NCBI RefSeq assembly: GCF_026151205.1
Contig: NW_026971837.1
Location: 1-32,858, forward strand
Origin: Bolinopsis microptera
Lineage: Eukaryota; Ctenophora; Tentaculata; Lobata; Bolinopsidae
Direction: 5' to 3'
DNA: 32,858 nucleotides
Shown here: positions 10,391-20,727 of the stretch, in pieces
Layout: every line of letters begins with the position of its first letter
Numbering within the stretch: the first letter of the stretch is position 1
Notes under the pieces: model-generated
Told to the model about the DNA's origin: nothing
The model's database searches: none
The model's input: the letters and a program-made list of their open reading frames with translations, nothing else
Program-made: the position numbers and the translations under genes

Positions 10391-10465
10391 CACTTCCCAC
10401 ACGGTTCCGAAGAGTGCCTGACTGAAAAGTCGCCGTTTTAGAAACTCCTTCGCTTCTTCGTCCAC
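10391..10465 (-). CDS. Candidate 25-codon internal exon
   Basis: On the minus strand, 75 nt lie between an acceptor (TTATTATCAG) and a consensus donor (GTG|GTGAGT). They are phase 0 at both ends and open in that frame. The product is charged then hydrophobic (begins VDEEAKEFLKRR, ends ALFGTVWEV), which looks like real protein rather than AT-rich noise. The parent gene is unknown, and neighbouring exons could not be placed with confidence. Confidence 0.4.
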
Positions 10466-10952
10466 CTGATAATAACACAGGTAACAAGGTCTTCTTCATA
10501 TTAACTGCAGGGCACATTTTACAAAACTATTTATTTCAGATCCAGCAGCTCTTGAAAGAGATGTACAATTTGTTTTGTATTGATCTGAAACTAATTAGAA
10601 TTATAATAATAACTAGTATTATAGAGATTACAATTATTTGCAACAAATTAATCTCTCTCAGCAACTTAATTAGACAGATAGAGAATTAAACCACTTTATT
10701 ACGTAATCACCCACTGTAATAATCTTATTTGCGCTCATCAAGTAATATGATGAATGATCATGAACAACGTTTGTAATTCAGACAGACAAGTCACTAGTGC
10801 AAACTGAAACCTAATACACCAACAAGTAATGACCTACTGTGTCTGCAATAGTGTTCTGTAATGATAATAGCGTGAAATAAAGCACTTTATTGAGCATTTG
10901 TTTGTAGAATAGTTAGAGCGTGAAGCGTGACTTGAAAATCATTACCGTTAAA

Positions 10953-11091
10953 TACAGTACAGTACAGTACAGTACAGTACAGTACAGTACAGTACAGTAC
11001 AGTACAGTACAGTACAGTACAGTACAGTACAGTACAGTACAGTACAGTACAGTACAGTACAGTACAGTACAGTACAGTACAGTACAGTACA
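10953..11091 (+). repeat. (TACAG)n microsatellite
   Basis: 139 bp, about 28 perfect pentanucleotide units. The minus-strand ORF of Tyr-Cys-Thr-Val-Leu repeats is an artefact of this array. Confidence 0.98.
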
Positions 11092-12115
11092 AAAAGTAAG
11101 TCATATTTCTTAAGTTCTGTGCATTACTGATACTTGGGTTGATTATCAATTACCATATAAAATAATAGGACCCCTCAAAACATAAGAACAATACCTTTAC
11201 AGAAGAGCTGATAAACATAAGTTTGTTTTGTGTGAAATTTTTTTAACATTTTTGCACATTTGTAAAGCTGTAGCACTAGATAGATATGAGATGTGTGATA
11301 TTACACTACAAGATTCTGGCGAACTACAAAACGTTAATATAATGCAGCAAACAACTGAGAATATACACTATAATACTACAGTTTACCTGAGGGGAAATGA
11401 CAATAGAGGACACAGCGGCTTTACACATCGAGAAGAGGGTAGGGGGATTAAACACCTTCTTTAGTTTCTTAGGTCCTCCCCGACCTGGTAGTGGTCTGAG
11501 GAAATGTTAGCATCAATTACAGTAACTAGCAGGAACCCGTATAATATAACCCTAAATGGTGTCTTTTTTTTAATTTTTAAACATTTAAAATATAATTTGG
11601 AACATTACAGTAACGTTATTTCAAAGCTTTGTGTTTTGATCATATGATTATGGGTGTATAGTGATTTTGATTGCATAAATTTGATTGGGCAGTGATGGTG
11701 AGTGAGAAGATGATGGGAGTGCCAGCCAGTAACTCTGTCAAATGAACAGCCCACTGAGGACTGAGGAGTGGGTGAGCGATAGCGCGAGAACGGCAGAGAG
11801 GGTGGCATAAAACGGAATACACGGCCACAGAAAAGACACAGAAACTAAACTGTGCGCTGTAAGTTAGCCAGTGTCTGAGAGCTAGTGTTGCCTGGCAGGA
11901 GGCATCCAAAAGAGGTGCCGTGGTGAACTGTGGAGGCAAAGTTCGAATGCAAGGCGAAGCACGGAAGCAACTCAAACTGATGATGAAGAGGTAGACTGAA
12001 CGGGAAGTAAAGAAAAAGGAAAAGGAAGGATCCAGCTGAGGTCTGGCTCATGTCAGGAAGTGATGAAAAGCTCACAGACAAAATCATCCGTGGCTGTCTA
12101 CCCCGTACGTAGGCA
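11092..12115. other. Stretch without a supported gene
   Basis: Several overlapping 60-110-codon open frames occur on both strands, including one on the + strand at 11228-11464. None shows a domain, a repeat or flanking splice sites convincing enough to call. The part from 11690 to 12110 is less AT-rich than its surroundings and may be an old repeat. Confidence 0.4.
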
Positions 12116-12386
12116 GTGTCAAGACTCGAGAGACTAAAATAATTATTACCTATTTAATTCGCGTTTTTGACACCACTTGGGGGTCCACTTGGGGCTCTAA
12201 AATCACTATTCCTTGGCCAATTTTTATTTTTTCATGCTGATTTGGAGGCCATTAAAGCATTTGATCCAGTCAAAAAAGTTTCAGTTGTATATCTTTTGCG
12301 GTTTTTGCGGAAAGTTGCGTTAAAGTTGATGCCGTGGTGTCAGTAAAATGGCACAGATATATATCGTCTCGCTTTATATATAGTAA
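12116..12386 (-). repeat. Dispersed MITE-like repeat, copy 2 (inverted)
   Basis: Diverged reverse complement of 1504-1787. The right edge (CTTTATATATAGTAA) matches the left terminal repeat of copy 1. The left edge stops at GTGTCAAGAC, so about 12 bp of the other terminus are missing or replaced. Confidence 0.75.
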
Positions 12387-12545
12387 TATAGTATCAATTA
12401 CAGTCATTAATATCGATTACAGTCATTACTCATTAGTATCTGTTACAGTAATTAGCAAACATATTTTAGTATTTGGGATTGATTTATTTTGAATAATTGA
12501 AGATGATTTGAAGGGTGTTATAATTAAAAGAATAAAGTGAACTAG

Positions 12546-14163
12546 TTACTTGACAGGAGATGCCTTTCCCAGAGGGGGGCTCACACAGGGCACCTTCCAA
12601 TTGGGATTCACTGCTTTGGGATCGTTTGAGGACCGAGGACTTTTTGCTGCTTTGAGATTAGGAGGGCTTTTTGCACTGTTCAAATTCTTTGTGCTGATTA
12701 AAGGAAAATGGTCAAGGATTGAGACAGAAAGGAATAAACAAGTTTGTCTCAGAAGATTGAAAACATAATATTATTGTGTGCAAATAGAAACATAAACTCA
12801 CTTGGCACGAGTAGGCGGAGTAGCACTCCCAGTTTTGACTCTAGGAAGCTTTGAGTTGGCATTGCTGCTCGCTTTTGTTTGCTTTACAGGAGATGTTTTT
12901 ATTGCTGATTTGGTGGAAGACTTGGTTGTTGGTTTTGGTTTCGTTATTCCAGTCTTTACATTATCAGATTTGGTCTTTTTAGGGATTATCTGATAGCATT
13001 TTTGGATTTAAAACATGGTTAAAATAGACAATTGGGAAAAAAACAGATTAAAATACTTTTGACAATAATTATTATGTCTGTGCTGTGATCTATTAAATAA
13101 CCTACATGGTCCTTCAGCATGATTGTTTGTTACATTTATCATTTTATCATGTCTTATACAGGAATTCCCATGTACTGGCTATTATCATTGTCAATTAAAT
13201 TACCTTGTCAGTTTAAATATCACATTTTTTAAATGAATTTTATGCCAAAACCTGTTGTCGATTCTTCACTGTGGAAGATTTGTTCTCATTTGCCCCCATA
13301 ATGTCGTTTGGAGACACAGACCTAAAACAAATGTTCTATTTAAACTACAATTTGAATTCATTTATTGCATAGTTAAGATTGTTACAAATTAATTTAGTAT
13401 GCAAAGTATTTTGGTAATGATTGAGTAAACCCATACCTGTCAGAGGCAGATTCTAAAGACCCACTCTTCTTCACAGATTTCTTGATATTGGTCTGCTTAT
13501 ACATCCAGACTTGTTTTGCTAAATTGTATTGAATTTATAAAATCAGTACAATTATCATTAACAATTCATTTAAACGCCATTATATTGATTGCTGCCAGTG
13601 GCGTAACGTTGCCTGTTGACGCCCCCTGCCGAAAAAAGATGGCGCCCCCCACAGCGAGGTCAGCGGCAATGGCGTAACGTTACTTTGTGCTGCCCCCCTG
13701 CTGATTGAAATTTGCCGCCCCTTTTCCGCCCCTAAATTTTTGTGTCCCTAAAAAAAAGAAAAAAAAAAAAAAAAAAAGGTCAGGTACTTTTTTGCCGCCC
13801 CCTACACCTTTTTGCCGCCCCCTGAAGCAACAATGGTACCCCAAATATTTTTTTCACGTCGACCGAACGCTAAATTCGACAGGGTAGTACACCAATAAGG
13901 CGCTTTTTCCATGAAATCAGACCTACAATCCAGGAAAATGCCGCCCCCCTAAGGTGCCGCCCCCCTGCTAGCAGGGTTAGCAGGGGCGGTTGTTACGCCA
14001 CTGGTCAGCGGGGCCCTTCGTTACGCCACTGCAACTGATTGCTGCCATTAATGATTAGGATGGATCTTGAATGAAAGCTTACATAAGCATAACATTACCG
14101 TACTCGCCCGATATATGTATAATGCCCTTCTTCTTCGCCCAAAAAGACAGTACAAATGTAAAA
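12546..14163 (-). CDS. Spliced gene for a basic, Ser/Pro/Lys-rich protein (3' five exons)
   Basis: Not recognised by family. Exons on the minus strand: 14163-14099 (start uncertain), 13518-13437, 13321-13252, 12989-12802, 12693-12546. Each later exon has AG/GT borders and all four junctions keep one open frame (phases 1, 2, 0, 2) to a TAA at 12546-12548, giving about 184 codons. The first part contains FWAKKKGIIHISGEY. The rest is basic and low-complexity, rich in Lys, Ser, Thr and Pro, with repeated SP/TP sites (TSPVK, KSPP, KSPR, ASPVK at the C-terminus). Such tails are usual in disordered chromatin or cell-cycle proteins phosphorylated by proline-directed kinases, but that role is inference. 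No exon exceeds 190 nt, so the gene is invisible to a long-ORF scan. The 5' part lies upstream of 14163 and was not found. Confidence 0.7.
13596..14035. mobile_element. TIR element in an intron (CAGTGGCGTAACG ends)
   Basis: The left end CAGTGGCGTAACG (13596) and the right end CGTTACGCCACTG (to 14031) are exact inverted repeats. The flanks carry the direct repeat TGATTGCTGC (13586-13595 and 14036-14045), with four extra bases before the right copy. A second left-end-like string, CAATGGCGTAACG, lies near 13666, and a second right-end-like string, GTTACGCCACTG, near 13992, so ends are doubled on both sides. The interior is non-coding: GCCGCCCCCT repeats and an A-rich run at 13749-13778. It lies in the intron between the first two visible exons of the minus-strand gene. 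Probably a hAT-like non-autonomous element. Confidence 0.8.
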
Positions 14164-14289
14164 CTTCAATCCATCACAATTCACAATGTGGTATAACTGA
14201 CCACTGAAGACATGTGTACTGAGAGTTTGAGGTAGTCAGGAGTGTACTCTCTGAAAACTTTTTCTGTCTTTAACCTTAATGAAATAATT

Positions 14290-14784
14290 CAGAGTGTCTC
14301 ATAAAAAAAGGCGACCAATTAACCTCCAATAGCTTGCCTCAAATTTAACTCAACTTCTTAAAACATTGATAGCCATGTTATAAAGCAATGAAAGGCATTA
14401 GTTTGGTCAAATCAAACGGAACATATGCTATCAGACTTTCAACTGACTATGGCAGGGTTAAAACAGTTTTAACGCTAGCAACGATCCCCTTTTACATAGT
14501 TCCACTCAATAAATGTAATAGATTTGTAGTGTTGTAATTAGTTTAAAAAAATAAAAAAGTTTTTATATTATGTTCCAAAATCTTTGTCAGGAATTTCAAG
14601 GCAAAATTCCGCCAGGAACTTATTCATTTGGTCCATTCATTTTCTTTAAGATTAGACATTAGTATAGAGGCTGATCGGATTTTAGGACTTATTGAACTGC
14701 TGCTGCGGACATGAACAATTTGAAACTGAGTCGTATCCCCAAAAATTCATTCATGATATGTACAACATAATGTGATACACCCTG
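14290..14784. mobile_element. Possible mariner-like MITE or remnant
   Basis: The left end CAGAGTGTCTCAT and the reverse complement of the right end, CAGGGTGTATCAC, match at 10 of 13 positions. This resembles the CAGGGTGT start common in mariner-type TIRs. About 495 bp, no open frame, no exact TA duplication seen. Confidence 0.35.
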
Positions 14785-15495
14785 TCAACTAAACAGCTGC
14801 AAGAGCTATATACTAGTCAAATCGTGGAATCAGTGATTTGTTAATCAGAACTGTATCTCCACTTAATACTTTCAACACTACTATATAACAAATAATTTGA
14901 GGATGTCCAATATGTCCATGGCTTGCTAAAGTCAACTGCATCGGGGGTACTATGATGGTCCAGGGGGTGCTGAAACAGAAGACTGGCACTCTTAACCTGT
15001 TAAGAAGTTAAGTAGTTGTAGTGAATGATGTTTCTGTTTGGCAATGTATAACTCCATTCACACCACAATCCACAATTGGACAATTGGACAACCCTGATTA
15101 ATGTGTAGATAGTGTTGAAAGAATTTTAGACTTAAAACTTGAACTTCACTCCCGATAACTTTTGGGGCTGTGCTCCATGAACAGGCTGACATATATATAG
15201 CTTATGGATTATATGTAATGTATTCTGATTAAATGATAGGGCTTGCCAGTCCAACCACCTCATATTTTTCATACTCACTCACTCTCTTGTCCCATGTGTC
15301 GTAGTCCGTCAGTCTGTTCAATTTTTCAATTTTTCAATCTTTTGAATCATTTTGACTAATCCAGTTTACACTTTCATTGTTTTCCACAACAGAACATTTC
15401 AAACTACTTTCTGCTCTTCCTTCTTTTCAGTGAGTGTGCTAGTTGGACGTGAAAGTGCCCCCTGGTCTGCCTGGTACCCCCATTGCTTCTTCACC

Positions 15496-17481
15496 ATGAT
15501 GGAAACCCCCACTGACACTCAAACAGAAAAGTGTGAGAAACCTCAACCTGCTGCAGACCAGACTTTATCCACTACGGTTCCCGATCAGGATACACCCACC
15601 ACTTCCTCAGCTTCAGTCATTGATGATATTGACGAAATGCTTAGAGATGTCGATAAAATAATTCATTCAGAAAATCAGGACACAGAAGAAGACAAAAATG
15701 TTAGCAGTCTCCTTAGTTTCTTCTCAAATAGATCTGCTCCCCTCGACACCTATCTGTTAACCCATGCACAGAACCTACGCTCCGAGGTAGACTTAATCAA
15801 GATTAACATTTGCAGTATCTTAAAACTTGAAGTAAATAAGTTCGCAATCATTACTCCACACATGATCAAGAGCTGCTCATCCCTGAACAAGCTCACCCTA
15901 GCAGAAGGTCTCCTATCCCTGCTAGGTCTTGCTGAAAGTGTTTGCGCTGTGGTGAATGGACATAGAGTTGACAATGAAGTCAAGTCCCCCTCCTACTTGT
16001 CAGCTCCCTGCAGCATGAGCATGCCAACGGGTCACACTACATCTGATGGTAGCTCTATACACCATTCTCTAGAAGCCATCCAGATGTCCATCAAGAACCT
16101 CAAAGACAATGATAGCCATCTCAAAACTCTTGACTCTATCAACAACAAGCTTGCTGAGCTCAAACTTGACATCAACTGTTTTAAAAACAGTAGGTCGTCA
16201 AATGTTTCCACCCCTGATCTGCCCATGCCTCCTTTCCATATAAGGTCACCTGCTCCATGTGAAACAGACCAAGAACAGCTTCTCCTAGATGCACAGAAGC
16301 ATGCAAGTGTAGACGACCCTAAGTCCAAGCACATTCTGTCGTATGTCCCAGAATTTGTAGATGAAAAATTGAACTCTGAGCTCTCAGTTTTCTTAGACCA
16401 ACAGAAGGAAGCCTTTGATAGTAACTCCGAAAATGGACATGGGGTTGTGAGCTTTGGCGAACCTTATCAGTACCCGGGGGCTAAAGCTGAAAAACCGACA
16501 TCAACAGAATTTCCTGAGGTTCTTAATAAGCTTGTCTCCAAGATAAAGGAAGAATGTCCTAGTTCAACAATCAACCAGTGCTTGATAAATCGGTACACCG
16601 ACGGGAACAGCTTTCTTCCTAAGCACTCTGATAACGAGCAATCATTGGTCCATGATAGTTCCATTTTTACAGTATCCTTAGGTGGTGATTGCTCGGTCAA
16701 ATTCACAAAAAAGGATCAACTTGAAGGAGAAATCGTAGAGACAATAGAGGGATGTAGTCTCTATGTGATGAGCAAACAGTCCCAGTTTCTGTGGGACCAC
16801 CGAATTGATAAGAGCACAGAAAAGAGGGAATTGAGATACAGTATAACCTTTCGCTACGTAAGCAGGAGCACCAATGCGACATTGATTATTGGTGATTCAA
16901 ACACCCGGTTCCTCAAATTTGGGGCTGGTAAAGGAACATTTGGTCACAAACTGCCTGGGAAAAGAATTGAATGTTTCACAATAGATCAGTTAGACCCTCT
17001 TCTTTGTGTAGGATACAAGAACGTTGTAGTACACTGTGGTGTAAATAATATCAAGAGGGGAGGGGGTGATGTTAAACATTGGGCTAATGAGCTGACAAAG
17101 AAGCTCAAGAATATTTGTGATATGTGTCCATACTCTAAAGTTATAGTTTCACCCATCCTTCCAACTAGGTCCTCCTGGCTGAATGACAGAGCCATGGAGT
17201 TTAATAGTTTATTATTTGGGTACTGTAATACTAATACTAGAATAGGCACTTTAGATTTTGATAGTTTTGTTGATGAGGAGGGTCTACTGGACAAGCAGTT
17301 TTGTAGATACAAGAAGCCGGATGACCCAATCCACCTGGGGTCAAGCGGTATCTTTAAACTCTCCCGGGCAATTGCCCATAAGATCCTAGGTAGCCCTGTT
17401 GATGGGAGGTTGTTCAGTGATGTTACCAAGGCCCAAAAAAGATTTTCCCCACGTTCTCGTAGATCCGTAGTTATGTCATGA
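15496..17481 (+). CDS. Retrotransposon ORF1: coiled coil, AlkB-like dioxygenase, SGNH hydrolase
   Basis: 661 codons from the ATG at 15496 (CACCATGATGG context); the frame is open further upstream without another ATG. Residues 1-190 are acidic and unrecognised. About 192-235 has heptad-like Leu/Ile spacing, a likely multimerisation coiled coil. About 300-460 is an AlkB-like 2OG-Fe(II) dioxygenase: iron ligands His377-x-Asp379 and distal His435, and the 2-oxoglutarate motif RYSITFR (Arg447, Arg453). About 462-640 is an SGNH/GDSL hydrolase: GDS with nucleophile Ser468, GVNN with Asn517, and DPIH with Asp610/His613. All catalytic residues are intact. ORF1 proteins of LINEs normally bind element RNA, and esterase domains in ORF1 are known in the CR1/L2 group. 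The AlkB-like domain is unusual, and a role in removing alkyl lesions from element RNA or cDNA is inference. Confidence 0.9.
   Translation: MMETPTDTQTEKCEKPQPAADQTLSTTVPDQDTPTTSSASVIDDIDEMLRDVDKIIHSENQDTEEDKNVSSLLSFFSNRSAPLDTYLLTHAQNLRSEVDLIKINICSILKLEVNKFAIITPHMIKSCSSLNKLTLAEGLLSLLGLAESVCAVVNGHRVDNEVKSPSYLSAPCSMSMPTGHTTSDGSSIHHSLEAIQMSIKNLKDNDSHLKTLDSINNKLAELKLDINCFKNSRSSNVSTPDLPMPPFHIRSPAPCETDQEQLLLDAQKHASVDDPKSKHILSYVPEFVDEKLNSELSVFLDQQKEAFDSNSENGHGVVSFGEPYQYPGAKAEKPTSTEFPEVLNKLVSKIKEECPSSTINQCLINRYTDGNSFLPKHSDNEQSLVHDSSIFTVSLGGDCSVKFTKKDQLEGEIVETIEGCSLYVMSKQSQFLWDHRIDKSTEKRELRYSITFRYVSRSTNATLIIGDSNTRFLKFGAGKGTFGHKLPGKRIECFTIDQLDPLLCVGYKNVVVHCGVNNIKRGGGDVKHWANELTKKLKNICDMCPYSKVIVSPILPTRSSWLNDRAMEFNSLLFGYCNTNTRIGTLDFDSFVDEEGLLDKQFCRYKKPDDPIHLGSSGIFKLSRAIAHKILGSPVDGRLFSDVTKAQKRFSPRSRRSVVMS
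17478..17481 (+). other. ATGA stop-start overlap between ORF1 and ORF2
   Basis: The ORF2 ATG (17478-17480) overlaps the ORF1 TGA (17479-17481). ORF2 is in the -1 frame. This arrangement fits translation of ORF2 by termination-reinitiation, as described for some two-ORF LINEs such as SART1. Sequence shows only the overlap; the mechanism is inferred. Confidence 0.85.
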
Positions 17482-20400
17482 TAGCCAAACTAATATGCGA
17501 AATTTGCTGCTGCTGCAATAGACCTGTGCGTGCTGGACATCCATTCATAACTTGTCAGATGTGTGACAAAATAATGCACAAAAAATGCAAAACTGATGAT
17601 AACATAGTCAAATTTCGAGATGCAACATACTGCAAAATATGCACTGATGCCAATGATATCGTTCGGTATAACCCTTTCTACCAAGCTCCCCACTTTGCAA
17701 ACAATGGCCTCATTGATGATGAGCCAGTTAATTATATTGAATCTATCTACAATAGCTCAATGATTCTTGAAAATTGCAAAACATTCTCAATAACAGAGTT
17801 GAATGCCACCATCCTACCTAAAAATTCAGCTAAATATTTGTCCAAATTATTTCTAAATATTGATGGAAATGCATCAAACTTTGACAACTTTGCAGTTGAA
17901 TTGTCTTGTATCGACCACAAATTTCTCTGTTATCGGCCTTGCAGAAACAAACACTAATCCCGAAAATGGAACTCTGTATCAGCTTAACGGATACTCCTCT
18001 TGTTACCAATCACGCTACTTTTGCCAAGAGAAAAACCAGTTCAAGGGTAAAGGGTCAGGAGTGTGTCTTTACCTACACGATTCCCTTAACTTTAACAAAA
18101 TCACTGACTTATCTCTCTGTAATGAACACATAGAATCACTGTTTGTATCAATCACTAGCTTGCAAGATCCAACTGTCGTAGGGGTTATATACCGTCCCCC
18201 AAACGCATCACTTGAGATGTTCAACAAAGCGTATGAATGTATTCTATCAAAACTGAATGGCAAAAAAGTATATATTCTTGGTGATTTCAATGTTAACATT
18301 TTGAACGACCCATCTCCATCAGAGGACAAATTTCAAGAAATAATATTCAACAACGGCTTCATACCAACCATATCATTACCAACTCACCAAATGCCTGGCT
18401 GTTCCAGGACCTGTATTGACAATATTCATACCAATGTCGTAGATCAATCCCTTATTTCTGGTGTGATATCTGACAAGATCTCCCACCATCACCCTATATT
18501 CACTCTTATTGAACTTTCCCCTGACTCTGTGCCACCACCTGATTCATCAGACAAAATTACTATACACTACGACTATAGTAATGCTAACTTAGAGAAGCTC
18601 TGTCTTGAAATAGAAAACGATATAGATAGGTTCCACCACAGCTGTAATACATTTGACTCTTTCGTGCAGTTATTTCAAGAAAAGATAGATTTGTCTTGCA
18701 AACTTCTAACTCCTAGAACCACTAAACGTAACAGCATAACCAACCCTTGGATCACCCAGGGCCTCATTAACTCCATCGACAAGAAAGCTAGGTTGTATTT
18801 CGAATGGAAGAAGACTTGTACATTAAAACTACCTGATGGGGATCCAAACAAGCACATATACTACAAGGAATTCGACAAGTTTCTCAAGAGCTCAATAAAG
18901 ATGGCAAAGGCTATGTGCTATACTCAAAAATTCGAGAAGTACAGCATGAACTCAAAAAAGACCTGGGAAATTATAAATGAACTCCGTGGCAAAAATTTAT
19001 CTAGATGTAAAGACGATTTTGTCATAGATGGCCAGAGAGTTACTTGCAGACGAATAATTGCTAACAAATTCTGTGAATATTTTACATCTCTTGCAAGTAA
19101 TCTCAATAAAAATGTACTGTCAAACAATAGTATTTCTCTGGAACCAGTAGAATCATTTGCTCAGTTTATGTCTAATTCGGTATCTGACTCTATATACCTG
19201 GAAGAAACTAATGAAAACGAGATTATCGAGGTGATCCGAGATTTTCAAAATGGTAAGGCCAGTGACATACCTGTAGTTGTTGTAAAAAAACCGGCAAAAC
19301 TCATTGCAGGTACTTTGGCTAGGCTTTACAACACATGTATACAAAGTGGTACATTCCCAAGTATTTTTAAAACTGGTAAAGTTATTCCTATTTACAAGAA
19401 AGACAATAAAGAATGCATTGAAAATTATCGGCCTGTATCAATATTACCTTTATTTGGAAAGATCTTCGAGAAGGTTATTTATAAACGTCTCTATAATTTC
19501 TTCACATCTAAAGGTGTACTAACAGACTCACAGTTTGGATTTAGAAAAGGCCATTCTACCACCCATGCTCTACACAAATCTATAGACTCCGTTACTAAGT
19601 CTCTGGCAAGCAATAAACATGTCCTAGGGATATTCATTGACTTGAGCAAAGCCTTCGACACCCTTGATCACGATATTCTTTTATGCAAATTAAATTCCTA
19701 CGGTATTAGGGGCACAGCACTTACCTTACTAAAAAGCTATTTGACTAACAGAAAGCAGTATGTTATGTATAACGATGTACCATCAGAAACAATGGACGTG
19801 AAATTTGGAGTACCACAAGGTTCAATTCTAGGGCCGTTACTCTTCCTATTGTATATGAACGATATAGTAAACTGCTTTTCAGACAGTGAGGTGAAATTTG
19901 TACTTTATGCTGATGACACTAATATCTTCATATCAGGACCATTTGCTATCCTGCTAGATGAATCTAGATCAATATTCATCAATGGTAAGGTTATTACTAA
20001 AGTCAAGGATACCAAATTCTTAGGTGTTGTTATAGATAGTAAGCTAAACTGGATTGCCCACATGCACTACATCCGTAAAAAACTGCGATCTATGACTGGT
20101 GCAATCTGCAGAATTCGGCACTCGATACCTTCTGAACTATATTTGAAAATATATAATGCTCTTTTTGAATCACATCTCAGCTATGGTATAAGTGTGTGGG
20201 GTGTTGTCCTCAAAGAACGGTCCAATGATAGTCTTTTCATCACACAGAAGCACTGTATAAGGATCCTTTTTGGCGACCTTGACTCATATTTAGATAAACA
20301 ATCAACATGTGCACGTACTAGACCATACGGTATGCAAAAACTAGACCATAAACACTTTGAAAAGGAGCATACAAAACCCATTTTTAATAGATTAAAAATA

Positions 20401-20727
20401 CTTACGGCTCAAAACTTGTACAAATATCACTGCATCTTAGAATTTTCTAAGATTATCAAGTACCACTGCCCATACTCCCTTTATGAGGCTATCAACATTT
20501 CAAACCGTGCAACAAGTCTCACGGTTATTCTCCTAAATAAATCAAATACCTTTTTGTTTAATGCAGCCAAGCTTTGGAACGCTGTTCATAGAAAAATTTT
20601 AACTTCAAGCAATTGCTTAGAAACGTCCATTAGCTTGATAAAACTGAGAACAAAAGCACTATTAATACAAGCACAGGCAGCTGACTTAAAAGATACTTGG
20701 ACTCCAAACAATTTTAAATTGCAGTAA
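17478..20727 (+). pseudogene. Retrotransposon ORF2: PHD-like finger, APE endonuclease, reverse transcriptase (frameshifted)
   Basis: The first frame (17478-17957) begins with a PHD-like zinc finger: C10/C13, C26/C29, H34/C37, C52/C55. It enters the endonuclease (FLNIDGN). Near 17926 the homologous reading moves to the +1 frame (open to 20727), as if one base had been inserted in the AAATTTCTCTG stretch. The rest of the endonuclease follows: AETN, YRPPN, GDFN (18280-18291), SHHHPIF. The reverse transcriptase shows NYRPVS, FRKGHST, DLSKAFDT, GVPQGSILGPLLF and the catalytic YADD (19906-19917). After DTNIFISGP the sequence jumps to INGK...TKFLGVVID, so about 40-50 residues (motif D side) usual in this family are missing, in frame. 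The C-terminal thumb-like part has ARTRPY. This copy is probably inactive. Confidence 0.9.

Noticed and set aside
10913-11149. Minus-strand ORF of Tyr-Cys-Thr-Val-Leu repeats
   Set aside because: Translation of the (TACAG)n microsatellite.
12550-12993. Plus-strand ORFs rich in Gly/Leu/Phe
   Set aside because: They are antisense to the spliced minus-strand exons at 12546-12693 and 12802-12989, which have consistent phase and splice sites.
16986-17429. 147-codon minus-strand ORF
   Set aside because: Shadow of the SGNH domain of ORF1 in another frame; no motif.
17860-17930. ATG at 17860 as start of the endonuclease-RT protein
   Set aside because: The first ~22 residues in that frame do not match the EN domain; the true N-terminal EN sequence is in the upstream frame from 17478.
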